NCBI GenBank assembly: GCA_964602985.1
Contig: CAZRTJ010000035.1
Span: 1-23,046 of the forward strand
Direction: 5' to 3'
Origin: CAYZJB01 sp964602985
Lineage (GTDB): Bacteria; CLD3; SB21
DNA: 23,046 bases
Made by a program: the position numbers and the translations under genes. The notes under the pieces were generated by a model that was not told the origin of the DNA, ran no database searches, and saw only the letters and a program-made list of their open reading frames with translations. Each line of letters starts with the position of its first letter. The first letter of the stretch is position 1. Of the stretch, positions 1 to 7,659 are shown piece after piece.

Positions 1-28
1 AAAACTCTCCAACTTTTGAACCCGATAT

Positions 29-469
29 TTGTTCGGTTTGAAATGGGATAAACATGATGCCCTTGAGTATTATCACAGTCTGTTCAATTCGAACTATGGG
101 TACTTCAACTGGAATACGAACCTGTACTCTGAAGATAACCTTGTTTCGTATGGACTGCTCCTTGAGAGCCTTTCCAAGGCTTGCGCAATCAGAAATATTC
201 GGATAGTGGCAGTTTTCACGCCGGACAATGCGGATCCGATCTTTAGAGAAAGATTTGACAAGTTGATTCCGCTGTTTTCCCGGGCACAAATCCCTTTCCT
301 GGACACGTATCCAGCCATTCACGAGAAATTCAAAGACGTGAATCCGCGGACGTTATGGGCGAATCCAGGCGATGGGCATCCGGGTTCCGACGTCACAGAC
401 GTGATGGCAAGCGAAGTTTTTCAATATCTGATAACAAAAGATCTTCTTCCGGATGAATCCAGGCCGTAA
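29..469 (+). CDS. C-terminal part of an SGNH/GDSL-type hydrolase, 5' end missing or frameshifted
   Basis: The 146 residues look like the last third of an SGNH-hydrolase-like protein: a hydrophobic strand ending in FTPDN, a second strand near IPFLDTYPAI, and a late GDGHPGSDVTD stretch that fits the family's Asp-x-x-His catalytic block, followed by a closing helix. The Ser nucleophile block would lie upstream and is absent. An in-frame TGA at 17-19 closes this frame. Only TTG at 29 or later codons could start it, with no convincing ribosome-binding site. Frame 1 upstream (residues QLLNPIFVRFE) reads as plausible protein until a stop at 49-51, so a single-base shift between about 35 and 50 could reconnect them. 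The first 470 bases look richer in A+T than the next gene. It may be a pseudogene, an assembly error or a real short protein. Family assignment is moderate. Confidence 0.5.
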   Translation: MFGLKWDKHDALEYYHSLFNSNYGYFNWNTNLYSEDNLVSYGLLLESLSKACAIRNIRIVAVFTPDNADPIFRERFDKLIPLFSRAQIPFLDTYPAIHEKFKDVNPRTLWANPGDGHPGSDVTDVMASEVFQYLITKDLLPDESRP

Positions 470-481
470 GTTTTGTTGGAG

Positions 482-946
482 ATGCGTCCCGTCGTGAACA
501 CTCGAAAGTACGTCCACAAGGAGGCGTTCGACGTAGTCCCAGAAAAACTCTTCCTCGCGCTCCACACTCCGAGCGCGATCCGCTCCTGGTGGGGAGCGTC
601 GCGTGCGATCGTCATCGCGCAGGAAGGCGGGATGTGGGCGGCCGCGTGGGGCGATCGAGAGGACGATCCGGACTCCATCACCTCGGCTGTGATCGCGGCC
701 TTCGACCCGCCGCGGAGACTGGTGCTCGATAATGTTCGTTCCTATGTCCGTCAAGGTCCCCTTCCCTTCGAGGTTCTGTTTGTGACCGAATTTCTCGTGA
801 CCCCAGTTCCACATGGCTGCAACCTGAAAATTACACAGGATGGATTTCCCATGGGACCCGAAGGAGATGAATTTCTCGAATCATGTGCGCGTGGCTGGAT
901 GGAAACCTGTCAGCGGCTTCGGGATTACCTGAACGCGATGAGTTGA
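482..946 (+). CDS. SRPBCC (AHSA1/START-like) domain protein
   Basis: This 154-residue protein has the layout of the AHSA1-like SRPBCC fold. An N-terminal strand (NTRKYVHKEAFDVVPEKLF) leads into a helix with LHTPSAIRSWWG, matching the family's usual 'ALTDPELIRRWWG' pattern. Then come strands with a WGDRED turn, the FDPPRRLVLDN segment (family pattern 'PPRRLVFTW'), and a C-terminal helix with GWMETCQRLRDYL (pattern 'GWxxxLxxLxxyL'). Members bind hydrophobic ligands or act as Hsp90 co-chaperone-like modules; the ligand cannot be read from sequence. I chose ATG 482; TTG 473 and TTG 476 are alternatives. It lies 12 bases after the preceding ORF, so it may be co-transcribed. No signal peptide is seen, so it is probably cytoplasmic. 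The base composition is clearly more G+C-rich than the preceding 470 bases. Confidence 0.8.
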   Translation: MRPVVNTRKYVHKEAFDVVPEKLFLALHTPSAIRSWWGASRAIVIAQEGGMWAAAWGDREDDPDSITSAVIAAFDPPRRLVLDNVRSYVRQGPLPFEVLFVTEFLVTPVPHGCNLKITQDGFPMGPEGDEFLESCARGWMETCQRLRDYLNAMS

Positions 947-1073
947 TCCATTCCCGATCCGCGGTGGTCACCGACCGACCGAAAGCCGCCGCTCACCGAC
1001 CCGACAGGGTGTGATTCCCGTCTGCTTCTATATTTTACTATCATTACTTAGTATTTCATTTCCGGAGATTCGT

Positions 1074-1102
1074 TTGCATAAAAATGCGAGATCGTCTACA
1101 TT
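1074..1102 (+). promoter_or_regulatory. Candidate sigma70-type promoter for glyS
   Basis: TTGCAT (1074-1079), a 17-base spacer and TACATT (1097-1102). Transcription would begin near 1109, leaving a leader of about 25 nt before ATG 1134. The AT-rich stretch 1027-1060 just upstream could act as an UP element. Seen by eye, not scored. Confidence 0.5.
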
Positions 1103-1133
1103 GCACGGCTTGAAGGAAATGGATAAGGAAATC

Positions 1134-2486
1134 ATGAAGAAAACGGATTCCAGTGCGGTGATGGAAAAGATAGTCTCCCTCTGCAAACGACGCGGGTTCA
1201 TCTTTCAATCCAGTGAAATTTACGGCGGACTCAACGGATGCTGGGACTACGGACCTCTCGGAGTCGAGTTGTTAAGAAATTACAAAGACGCGTGGTGGCA
1301 ATCGATGACCTATCGCGATGATGTGGAGGGTCTGGACGCGGCCATTCTGATGCATCCGCGCGTGTGGGAAGCCAGCGGGCATGTGGAGAATTTTACCGAT
1401 CCCATGGTCGACTGCAAAGAGTGCAAGGCGCGTTTTCGCGAGGATCAGATCGAGGAATCGTTGTGCGGCAATCGGGCGTATCAGGGCCGGAAAGCATCCA
1501 AATGTTTTGCGGAAGGCAAATTTACGGAGGCCCGGCAATTCAATCTGATGTTCAAGACGTATGTCGGACCGCTCGAGGACAGTAGCGCGGTGGTCTATCT
1601 CCGTCCGGAAACTGCGCAGGGCATTTATGTGAATTTCCACAATGTGATGTCCGCGTCTCGTCAAAAGCTCCCCTTTGGAATCGCGCAAATCGGAAAGGCC
1701 TTTCGCAACGAAATCAACACCAGGAATTTTCTGTTTCGCACCCGTGAGTTTGAGCAGATGGAAATGCAGTACTTTGTGAAACCCGGCGCAGACATGCAGT
1801 GGTTTGACTACTGGATGGAGGAGCGAAAGAACTGGTACCTGAATCTCGGATTCTCGGCTGAGAAATTGAATTTCCACAAGCACGAGAAACTTGCTCATTA
1901 CGCGGCGGCGGCCTTTGACATTGAATTTCTATTTCCGTTTGGTTGGGGCGAAATTGAGGGGATCCACAATCGCACGGACTACGACCTTCGTCGTCATCAG
2001 GAGTTCTGCGGAAAGAGTCTCGATACCTTTGACGAAGAGACGAAGGACAAATTCATTCCCTATGTGATCGAGACTTCTGCGGGTGCGTCCCGCGGCGTGA
2101 TGGCCACGTTGGTGAATGCGTATCACGAAGAGGAGGCGCCGACGGGCGAGGGAGGAACGGAAATTCGAACGGTCATGAAATTTCATCCGAGACTGGCGCC
2201 GGTGAAGGCCGCAGTCCTGCCGCTCGTCAAGAAAGACGGGATGCCGGAAATCGCCAACCGCCTGACCGAAGGAATAAAACGACAGTTCAGAACATTTTAT
2301 GATGAAAGCGGAACCATTGGGAAGCGATATCGTAGACAGGATGAAATTGGAACACCAATCTGCATAACCATAGATTCCGAGACTTTGCAAAACCAAACGG
2401 TTACGGTCCGCGACCGAGATGAGATGAAACAGGAACGCATAGCGCTCGATGCCGTGAACGCATATTTGCAGACGAAGTTGTCCTAG
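1134..2486 (+). CDS. glyS: Glycine--tRNA ligase, homodimeric (eukaryotic/archaeal-type)
   Basis: This class II synthetase charges tRNA-Gly with glycine in the cytoplasm. From ATG 1134 it has 450 residues. It shows the N-terminal GFIFQSSEIYGGLNGCWDYGP signature, a zinc-like CKEC pair (C94/C97) in the insertion, RPETAQG at 157-163, motif 2 FRNE (190-193) followed by RTREFEQME, the glycine-pocket segment GIHNRTDYDLRRH (276-288), motif 3 around GASRGVMATL, and the anticodon-binding domain starting near LAPVKAAVLPL. It is the single-chain type, not the alpha2beta2 GlyQ/GlyS enzyme, and resembles the forms in Thermus and other non-proteobacterial lineages. ATG 1134 has AAGGA at 1125-1129. ATG 1119 also fits the frame, but its AAGGA is only one base away, and the candidate promoter would leave it almost no leader. 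An in-frame GTG at 1011 lies upstream of that promoter. Its stop codon touches the next start. Confidence 0.96.
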   Translation: MKKTDSSAVMEKIVSLCKRRGFIFQSSEIYGGLNGCWDYGPLGVELLRNYKDAWWQSMTYRDDVEGLDAAILMHPRVWEASGHVENFTDPMVDCKECKARFREDQIEESLCGNRAYQGRKASKCFAEGKFTEARQFNLMFKTYVGPLEDSSAVVYLRPETAQGIYVNFHNVMSASRQKLPFGIAQIGKAFRNEINTRNFLFRTREFEQMEMQYFVKPGADMQWFDYWMEERKNWYLNLGFSAEKLNFHKHEKLAHYAAAAFDIEFLFPFGWGEIEGIHNRTDYDLRRHQEFCGKSLDTFDEETKDKFIPYVIETSAGASRGVMATLVNAYHEEEAPTGEGGTEIRTVMKFHPRLAPVKAAVLPLVKKDGMPEIANRLTEGIKRQFRTFYDESGTIGKRYRRQDEIGTPICITIDSETLQNQTVTVRDRDEMKQERIALDAVNAYLQTKLS

Positions 2487-3725
2487 ATGGAAGTCAAGAA
2501 CAAAACTGTCGATCTCACGTCCCTCCGAATTGATCGCACCGAATCGCCTGAGGATGGTCCCGCTCGTTCCTGGACCAAATGGTTAGTGGCGGCCGGCATG
2601 GTCGTTGTTCTTTTGGTTGGATGGCTCGTCGTTCCCGCGTTGTGGAAGAGCAAGGCCGCCGTGAAGACGGTGACGGCTTCGTATGCAACGCCGTCGTCTG
2701 CCAATGCGATCCTGACCGCGAGCGGTTACATCGTTCCGCAGCGGCAGGCGGCAGTGGCATCCAAGGGAACCGGACGACTGATCTACCTGGCCGTCGAAGA
2801 AGGGGACCACGTGCAGAGAGGACAAGTCATCGCGCGACTGGAAAGCAATGACGTCGATGCACGGTTGCAGCAATCCAAAGCCGGCCTCGAAGTGTCCAAG
2901 GCGCAAGTGATCCAGGCCGAAGCAGAGCTCGCGCGCGCCAAGAGCGACTTTGACCGGAACAGGACTTTTCTGGAAAACAAAGTCATCACGCAGGCGGATT
3001 TTGATTTGATTCAGGCGCAGTATCGTACGGCGGAGGCTGCCGTCGCGTCCGCGCGGGCCAATGTCGGTGCGCTCGAGGCGTCCGTCCGAGCGGCGGAAGT
3101 GGAAATAGAAAATACCGTGATCCGCGCACCGTTTGACGGAACGGTTCTCACGAAGAACGCAGACGTCGGCGAGATTGTCGCGCCGTTTGCGGCGGGCGCC
3201 AATTCCCGAGGCAACGTGGTGACCATTGCCGACATGGCTTCTTTGCAGATGGAAGCGGACGTATCGGAGTCCAATATCGATCGGGTCAAAGTGAATCAGC
3301 CCTGCGAAATTATTCTGGATGCGTTTCCTGAAAAACGATATCGCGGGACCGTGTGGAAGATCGTTCCGACGGCGGATCGTGCGAAGGCTACCATTCTGAC
3401 GAAAATTAAATTTGTCGACATCGATTCCCGTGTGCTGCCGGAGATGAGCGCGAAGGTGACCTTTCTGAGTGAAGCAGTGTCCGACAGCGCGGCTCAGGCA
3501 GAGCCGAAACTGACCATTCCGCTGTCGGCGATTGCAAAGAACAGTTCCCGGAAGTGGGTGTACCGCCTTCAGGGAGATCGGGTGGAAGAAGTAACGATCG
3601 AAACGGGCCAGATGGTGGGAGAGCGAATTGAAGTTCTGCGCGGTCTGACCAGCGGAGACAAACTCGTCGACCGACCGTCGGCGGACCTGGCCGACGGCGA
3701 CCCGGTGATCATCGAAGCCAAGTAA
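2487..3725 (+). CDS. Periplasmic adaptor subunit (HlyD/MacA-type membrane fusion protein)
   Basis: This 412-residue adaptor would link an inner-membrane ABC transporter to the cell envelope. A short cytoplasmic N terminus is followed by one membrane helix (about 32-50). Next come the first half of a lipoyl/biotinyl-like domain (about 84-120, with VEEGDHVQRGQVIARLES), a long alpha-hairpin coiled coil rich in Ala/Glu/Arg (about 122-208), the lipoyl return motif VIRAPFDGTV (211-220), and beta-barrel and membrane-proximal domains. This is the classic MacA/HlyD order. ATG 2487 follows the glyS TAG directly (TAGATG) with no clear Shine-Dalgarno, so translation probably depends on ribosomes finishing glyS. 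The ATPase starts 12 bases after the stop. Cargo is unknown; no outer-membrane TolC-like gene is in the window. Confidence 0.92.
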   Translation: MEVKNKTVDLTSLRIDRTESPEDGPARSWTKWLVAAGMVVVLLVGWLVVPALWKSKAAVKTVTASYATPSSANAILTASGYIVPQRQAAVASKGTGRLIYLAVEEGDHVQRGQVIARLESNDVDARLQQSKAGLEVSKAQVIQAEAELARAKSDFDRNRTFLENKVITQADFDLIQAQYRTAEAAVASARANVGALEASVRAAEVEIENTVIRAPFDGTVLTKNADVGEIVAPFAAGANSRGNVVTIADMASLQMEADVSESNIDRVKVNQPCEIILDAFPEKRYRGTVWKIVPTADRAKATILTKIKFVDIDSRVLPEMSAKVTFLSEAVSDSAAQAEPKLTIPLSAIAKNSSRKWVYRLQGDRVEEVTIETGQMVGERIEVLRGLTSGDKLVDRPSADLADGDPVIIEAK

Positions 3726-3737
3726 CAAGGAGAACAC

Positions 3738-4409
3738 ATGGCGTCCATCGTGGAAGTGCAAAGCGTGACGAAAACGTACGGACGGGACGGCCTTCAGGTG
3801 CCGGTCCTAGAAAACATCAATCTCTCGGTGCCCGAAGGAGAATTTCTCGCATTGATGGGACCGTCCGGATCCGGCAAGACGACGCTGCTGAATCTCATCG
3901 CGGGAATCGACAGGCCGACCAAAGGATCCGTCACCGTGGCAGGTACCAACGTGGCGCAGCTCAGCGAAACGGCGCTGGCCAAGTGGAGATCCAATCACGT
4001 CGGATTCATTTTTCAATTTTATAACCTGATGCCTGTGCTTACCGCATTTGAGAACGTGGAACTGCCTCTGCATTTGACAAATCTTTCGAAAAAGAAGCGC
4101 GAGGACCACGTGAAGCGCGTGTTGGATATTGTCGGACTCAGCGATCGACTGAAACACTATCCCAATCAGTTGTCCGGCGGACAACAGCAGCGAGTGGCGA
4201 TCGCCCGGGCCATCGTATCGGATCCGACGATTCTGGTCGCAGACGAACCGACGGGCGATCTGGACCGGCATTCCGCGGAAGAAATCATGACGCTGCTGGA
4301 ACGTCTCAACAAGGAACTGCACAAAACCATCATTATGGTCACGCACGATCCGCATGCCGCGGAAAGGGCCCATACCCAACGTCATTTGGACAAAGGCTCG
4401 CTGAGCTAA
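3738..4409 (+). CDS. ABC transporter ATP-binding protein (LolD/MacB family)
   Basis: This 223-residue nucleotide-binding subunit has every expected motif. Walker A is GPSGSGKT (41-48), the Q-loop Gln is at about 93 in FIFQFYNLMP, the signature is LSGGQ (145-149), Walker B is ILVADEP (165-171), the D-loop follows, and the switch His is at 203 in MVTHDP. The FQFYNLMPVLTAFENVELPL stretch and the length are typical of the LolD/MacB/FtsE-like group that powers FtsX-type permeases. An AAGGAG at 3727-3732 supports ATG 3738. It should pair with the two permeases downstream and the adaptor upstream. The system is either a MacAB-like efflux pump or a lipoprotein/envelope-factor extractor; sequence alone does not decide. 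Confidence 0.95.
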   Translation: MASIVEVQSVTKTYGRDGLQVPVLENINLSVPEGEFLALMGPSGSGKTTLLNLIAGIDRPTKGSVTVAGTNVAQLSETALAKWRSNHVGFIFQFYNLMPVLTAFENVELPLHLTNLSKKKREDHVKRVLDIVGLSDRLKHYPNQLSGGQQQRVAIARAIVSDPTILVADEPTGDLDRHSAEEIMTLLERLNKELHKTIIMVTHDPHAAERAHTQRHLDKGSLS

Positions 4410-4419
4410 GGAGACGATC

Positions 4420-5577
4420 ATGCTGATCAGAATGATGATCAAGAATTCGATGCGGCATAAATTCCGCACCTTCCTGACGATCCTGGGCATTGGCATTGCG
4501 GTCGGCGCCTTCGGTTTGTTGCGGACGGTGATCACGTCCTGGTATGCGGCTGTGGCAGCCACGGCCAATGACCGACTGATCGTACGGCAGGCAGTATCGT
4601 TTATTTTTCCCCTTCCGTATTCCTACAAAGAAAAGATTTCTCAGGTTCCGGGCGTCGGGACAGTGACGTATTTCAACTGGTTTCAGGGCGTCTACAAGGA
4701 CAAGTCGGAATTTTTTCCGAGAATGGCCTGCGATCCGGAAACCATCTTTGATGTGTATCCGGAATTCCTCATAACGGAAGAAGAGAAGCTTGCATTCCAA
4801 CGGGAGCGAAACGCGTGCGTTCTCGGCAAGGACATCGCGGAGAGACATAACTTAAAGATTGGCGATGTGATGTCGATCGAAGGGGACATCTATCCCGGTC
4901 AGTGGGAATTTGTTGTTCGCGGAATTTACCGTCCGAAGACGAGCGCCGTCGATGGAACGCAGATGTTCTTTCATTGGACTTATCTGGACGAGAGGATGAA
5001 GAGAGACATGCCCGGGCGCGAAGGTCAGGTGGGATGGTATGCCGCAAAGATTGCCCGCGCGGAGGACGCGTCGGAAATTTCAGAAAAAGTTGATGCCGTG
5101 TTCAAGAATTCGAGCGCCGAAACAAAGACCGAAACCGAACGCGCCTTCAATGAAGGATTTATCGGAGCCTACAGCGCGATCATTACGGCGATCAACGTGA
5201 TGGCGTTCATGATCATCGGAGTCATTTTGCTGGTTCTGGCCAACACGATGATCATGTCGGCCCGTGAACGGAATGTGGAATATGCCGTTATGAAAACCCT
5301 GGGATTTGGTGGCCGGCACATTTTTTCGATTGTGGGCGGGGAGTCGATCTTCATCGCCCTCATCGGAGGAGTCATGGGCTATGGCCTCACCTTGATGTTT
5401 GTCGGAGCCTTCGCGGCGGTCGTGCCGAAGAATTTCTTTCCGGTTTTCATCCTGGATGGCAGCACGATCCTCCTGGAGTTCGTTTTTGCCATCGCGGTGG
5501 GCATGGCGGCCGGGATTATCCCCGTATTTCACGCGGTGAGAACACAAATAGTCGAAGGCTTGCGATTTGCAGGATAA
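4420..5577 (+). CDS. ABC transporter permease, FtsX/MacB-type (first of two)
   Basis: This 385-residue permease has the FtsX/MacB topology. One membrane helix (about 17-36, after an RHKFRTFLTILGI amphipathic start) is followed by a large periplasmic domain (about 45-250). Three membrane helices then lie near 252-280, 300-330 and 345-375, separated by the SARERNVEYAVMKTLGFG coupling segment, which is the family hallmark (consensus 'ERxxEIGxxxAxGA'). AAGGAG at 4408-4413 overlaps the preceding stop and serves ATG 4420. It is followed at once by a second, different permease, so the transporter is probably a heterodimer of half-size permeases with one shared ATPase. The GWYAAK and NWFQGVYKDKSEFFP segments in the periplasmic domain suggest an unusual extracytoplasmic fold, with no recognised cargo site. 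Confidence 0.92.
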   Translation: MLIRMMIKNSMRHKFRTFLTILGIGIAVGAFGLLRTVITSWYAAVAATANDRLIVRQAVSFIFPLPYSYKEKISQVPGVGTVTYFNWFQGVYKDKSEFFPRMACDPETIFDVYPEFLITEEEKLAFQRERNACVLGKDIAERHNLKIGDVMSIEGDIYPGQWEFVVRGIYRPKTSAVDGTQMFFHWTYLDERMKRDMPGREGQVGWYAAKIARAEDASEISEKVDAVFKNSSAETKTETERAFNEGFIGAYSAIITAINVMAFMIIGVILLVLANTMIMSARERNVEYAVMKTLGFGGRHIFSIVGGESIFIALIGGVMGYGLTLMFVGAFAAVVPKNFFPVFILDGSTILLEFVFAIAVGMAAGIIPVFHAVRTQIVEGLRFAG

Positions 5578-5586
5578 GAGGTGATT

Positions 5587-6780
5587 ATGAATTTTTTCAA
5601 GATGCTTTTGCCGAATGTGCCGCTGAAATACATGATGAGCGGCTTCCGTCGCCGGACGTTGACCACGTTTATCACGGTTGCGGGTTTCGCGCTTGTGGTC
5701 TTTGTGTACACGGCGGTACTGATGATGTCGTACGGTGTGGAGAAGACGTTGGCCAGCGGAGGCAGTGAGAATAACGCCGTGATTGCGCGGAGATCGTCTC
5801 AGGGAGAAATTTCCAGTATCATTACGGGAGAAGCCGTCAATGTGATTGCGACTCTGCCCCACATCGCTAAAGGAAACAACGGGCAGCCGCTCCTGTCGGC
5901 CGAGCCCGTCGTCGTGATTAATCTGTATAAGCGAAACGGCGGGATGAGCAACGTGAGTGTCCGGGGTGTCGATCCCGCTGCCTTCGAACTGCGGGGACAG
6001 ATTCAACTGGTGGAAGGACGCACGTTTGAATCCGGTTCGCGTGAAGTGATTGTGGGGAAGGCGATCACGGAGCGATTCGACGGCGCTCAAATGGGCAGTC
6101 GCATCAAATTCGCCAACGACGAGTGGATCGTCGTGGGAGTCATGGATGCAGAGGGAACGGCGTTCGAGTCGGAAATTTGGGGCGATGCCAAACAACTCCA
6201 GGCCGCTTTCAATCGTCAGAATTCCGTTTCGACCATCGCCGTGCGCATGGCAGACGGAGTGTCGATCGAGTCTTTTAGAAAAGCGTTTGATGAAGACAAA
6301 CGGCTGAACCAGTACGAACCCAAGACGGAAGTTTCCTTCTACAAGGAGCAATCGGAAGGGCTGGCTACGTTTATCTCGGTTCTCGGCACCGCGATCACGA
6401 TTATTTTCAGCATGGGCGCCATTATCGGGGCCGTGATTACCATGCACACCACGGTCGCGACGCGCACTCGCGAGATCGGTACGCTGCGGGCCGTCGGATT
6501 TCGGAGACGGAGTGTTCTTGGAACTTTCCTGCTCGAGAGTCTTCTGATCTCGGCGACCGGAGGCGCGATCGGCGTGGCGCTCTCTTCCTTCCTGCAATTC
6601 TTTTCCATTTCGACGATTAACTTCAATTCTTTCTCCGAACTTGCATTTTCTTTTTCAATCTCTCCCGCCATCATCGTCGACTCGATGGTCTTTGCATTGC
6701 TCATGGGTCTGCTCGGCGGATTTTTTCCGTCCATTCGCGCGGCGCGATTAAAAATCGTCGACGCATTGCGCAATGCATGA
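5587..6780 (+). CDS. ABC transporter permease, FtsX/MacB-type (second of two)
   Basis: This 397-residue FtsX-family permease has one N-terminal helix (about 22-46), a periplasmic domain, and three C-terminal helices flanking TRTREIGTLRAVGFRRRSVL, an almost consensus FtsX coupling loop. The tail SIRAARLKIVDALRNA matches the family ending ('PARRASRLdPveALR'). An AGAGG immediately before GTG 5581 is correctly spaced for ATG 5587, so I prefer 5587 over the in-frame GTG. It is 9 bases from the first permease. The pair diverges in sequence, as expected for a heteromeric LolCE-like or MacB-like pump. A perfect 14-base palindrome sits in its last codons. Confidence 0.92.
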   Translation: MNFFKMLLPNVPLKYMMSGFRRRTLTTFITVAGFALVVFVYTAVLMMSYGVEKTLASGGSENNAVIARRSSQGEISSIITGEAVNVIATLPHIAKGNNGQPLLSAEPVVVINLYKRNGGMSNVSVRGVDPAAFELRGQIQLVEGRTFESGSREVIVGKAITERFDGAQMGSRIKFANDEWIVVGVMDAEGTAFESEIWGDAKQLQAAFNRQNSVSTIAVRMADGVSIESFRKAFDEDKRLNQYEPKTEVSFYKEQSEGLATFISVLGTAITIIFSMGAIIGAVITMHTTVATRTREIGTLRAVGFRRRSVLGTFLLESLLISATGGAIGVALSSFLQFFSISTINFNSFSELAFSFSISPAIIVDSMVFALLMGLLGGFFPSIRAARLKIVDALRNA

Positions 6781-6810
6781 AGACGGAACCTCTCCCCTCA
6801 CAAAATCTTC

Positions 6811-6839
6811 TTGCAAATATGACAGGCATCGCGTAGACT
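6811..6839 (+). promoter_or_regulatory. Candidate promoter for the LppM-like lipoprotein gene
   Basis: TTGCAA (6811-6816), 17 bases, TAGACT (6834-6839). It would give a leader of about 62 nt to ATG 6909. No terminator was seen between the second permease and this site, so read-through from the ABC operon is also possible. Confidence 0.4.
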
Positions 6840-6908
6840 ACATCAAGTTTCACGCGTCTTTTGGTTTCACCAGTACTGTATCACGACCACTCGTAAGGAG
6901 GAGAGAAG

Positions 6909-7580
6909 ATGAAAGCAAAAAGCCTGATGTTCGCTTGGGCGGCCGTTTCCATGTGGCTGTTCGCGGGATGCTTCCAGACGGAAACATCGACCACGATCGA
7001 CGCCAAAGGCGGAATGGAGCGCAAAGTTGACATTGCTATCGCCGAGGCGAGCAAAGACCAACTGAAGAGCAAGAAGGAAGCATTCGAGAAGGACGGCTGG
7101 ACCGTATCCGACGAGACCAAGGAAGGCAAGTATCATGTGCTCGCTTCCAAGAAGTGGGACAATGCCAAGGACTTCGTGGATCCGTTCGGCGACACGAAAG
7201 TTACGGTGGAAGTCAAAGACAAGAAGGTTTCGTATTCAGAGGAGTTCAATGCGAAGAAGTCAGCCGGAATCACGGACACCAATCGCACACAGTGGGCAGA
7301 ATTGAAATATACGTTTAATCTGACGATGCCGGGCAAGATTGAAAAGAGCAACGCCGACAAGATGGAAGGCGGCAAGGCCACTTGGGTGTGGGACTACAAT
7401 GAAGTTTTTGATCAAGGCACCTTTACCATGACTGCCGAATCCAGCGAAGGCGGCGGCATGTGCGGAACGACGATGTTCGTCTCCGGACTCGGTCTCGGCG
7501 CCCTGTTGTTGATCATCAAGTTTCTATTTGGTTTTGCTGTGGCGGCTCGCCGACGTGCGAATGCCGTCCCACAAAACTGA
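6909..7580 (+). CDS. LppM-domain-like lipoprotein with C-terminal membrane anchor
   Basis: This 223-residue protein starts with a signal peptide ending in the lipobox LFAGC, so Cys21 should be lipidated. Mature residues begin with a strand pair (TSTTIDAKGGMERKVDIAI), then a K/E/D-rich alpha+beta domain (to about 178), and finish with a membrane helix (about 187-213) and a short basic tail RRR. This lipobox, strand-rich domain and C-terminal helix layout matches LppM/DUF3153-type proteins. The family match is by architecture and pattern, not by alignment. AAGGAGG at 6895-6901 supports ATG 6909. It faces the radical SAM gene across a bidirectional terminator. Its position behind an FtsX-type exporter makes a cell-envelope role plausible, but no mechanism is visible. 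Confidence 0.72.
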   Translation: MKAKSLMFAWAAVSMWLFAGCFQTETSTTIDAKGGMERKVDIAIAEASKDQLKSKKEAFEKDGWTVSDETKEGKYHVLASKKWDNAKDFVDPFGDTKVTVEVKDKKVSYSEEFNAKKSAGITDTNRTQWAELKYTFNLTMPGKIEKSNADKMEGGKATWVWDYNEVFDQGTFTMTAESSEGGGMCGTTMFVSGLGLGALLLIIKFLFGFAVAARRRANAVPQN

Positions 7581-7593
7581 TGGATTACACGGC

Positions 7594-7626
7594 AAAAAAA
7601 GGCTGTCTGAAAAGACAGCCTTTTTT
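7594..7626. terminator. Bidirectional intrinsic terminator
   Basis: A GC-rich hairpin GGCTGTCT / AGACAGCC (7601-7608 with 7613-7620, loop GAAA) has seven A's before it and six T's after it. It can therefore stop transcription on both strands. It separates the + lipoprotein from the convergent - radical SAM gene. Confidence 0.9.
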
Positions 7627-7659
7627 ATTTTCCGCAATCGAGAGGAATGTCCTGAAGAA

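Noticed and set aside
1011..1133. N-terminal extension of glycyl-tRNA synthetase from GTG 1011
   Set aside because: The extension covers the candidate promoter and is not like the family. ATG 1134 has a properly spaced ribosome-binding site.
2583..3761. 392-codon - strand frame opposite the adaptor gene
   Set aside because: Same shadow pattern; the + strand protein has the complete adaptor domain order.
5080..6597. 505-codon - strand frame opposite the two permeases
   Set aside because: The product is dominated by His/Arg/Asp with no domain pattern. The + strand permeases have clear motifs and ribosome-binding sites.
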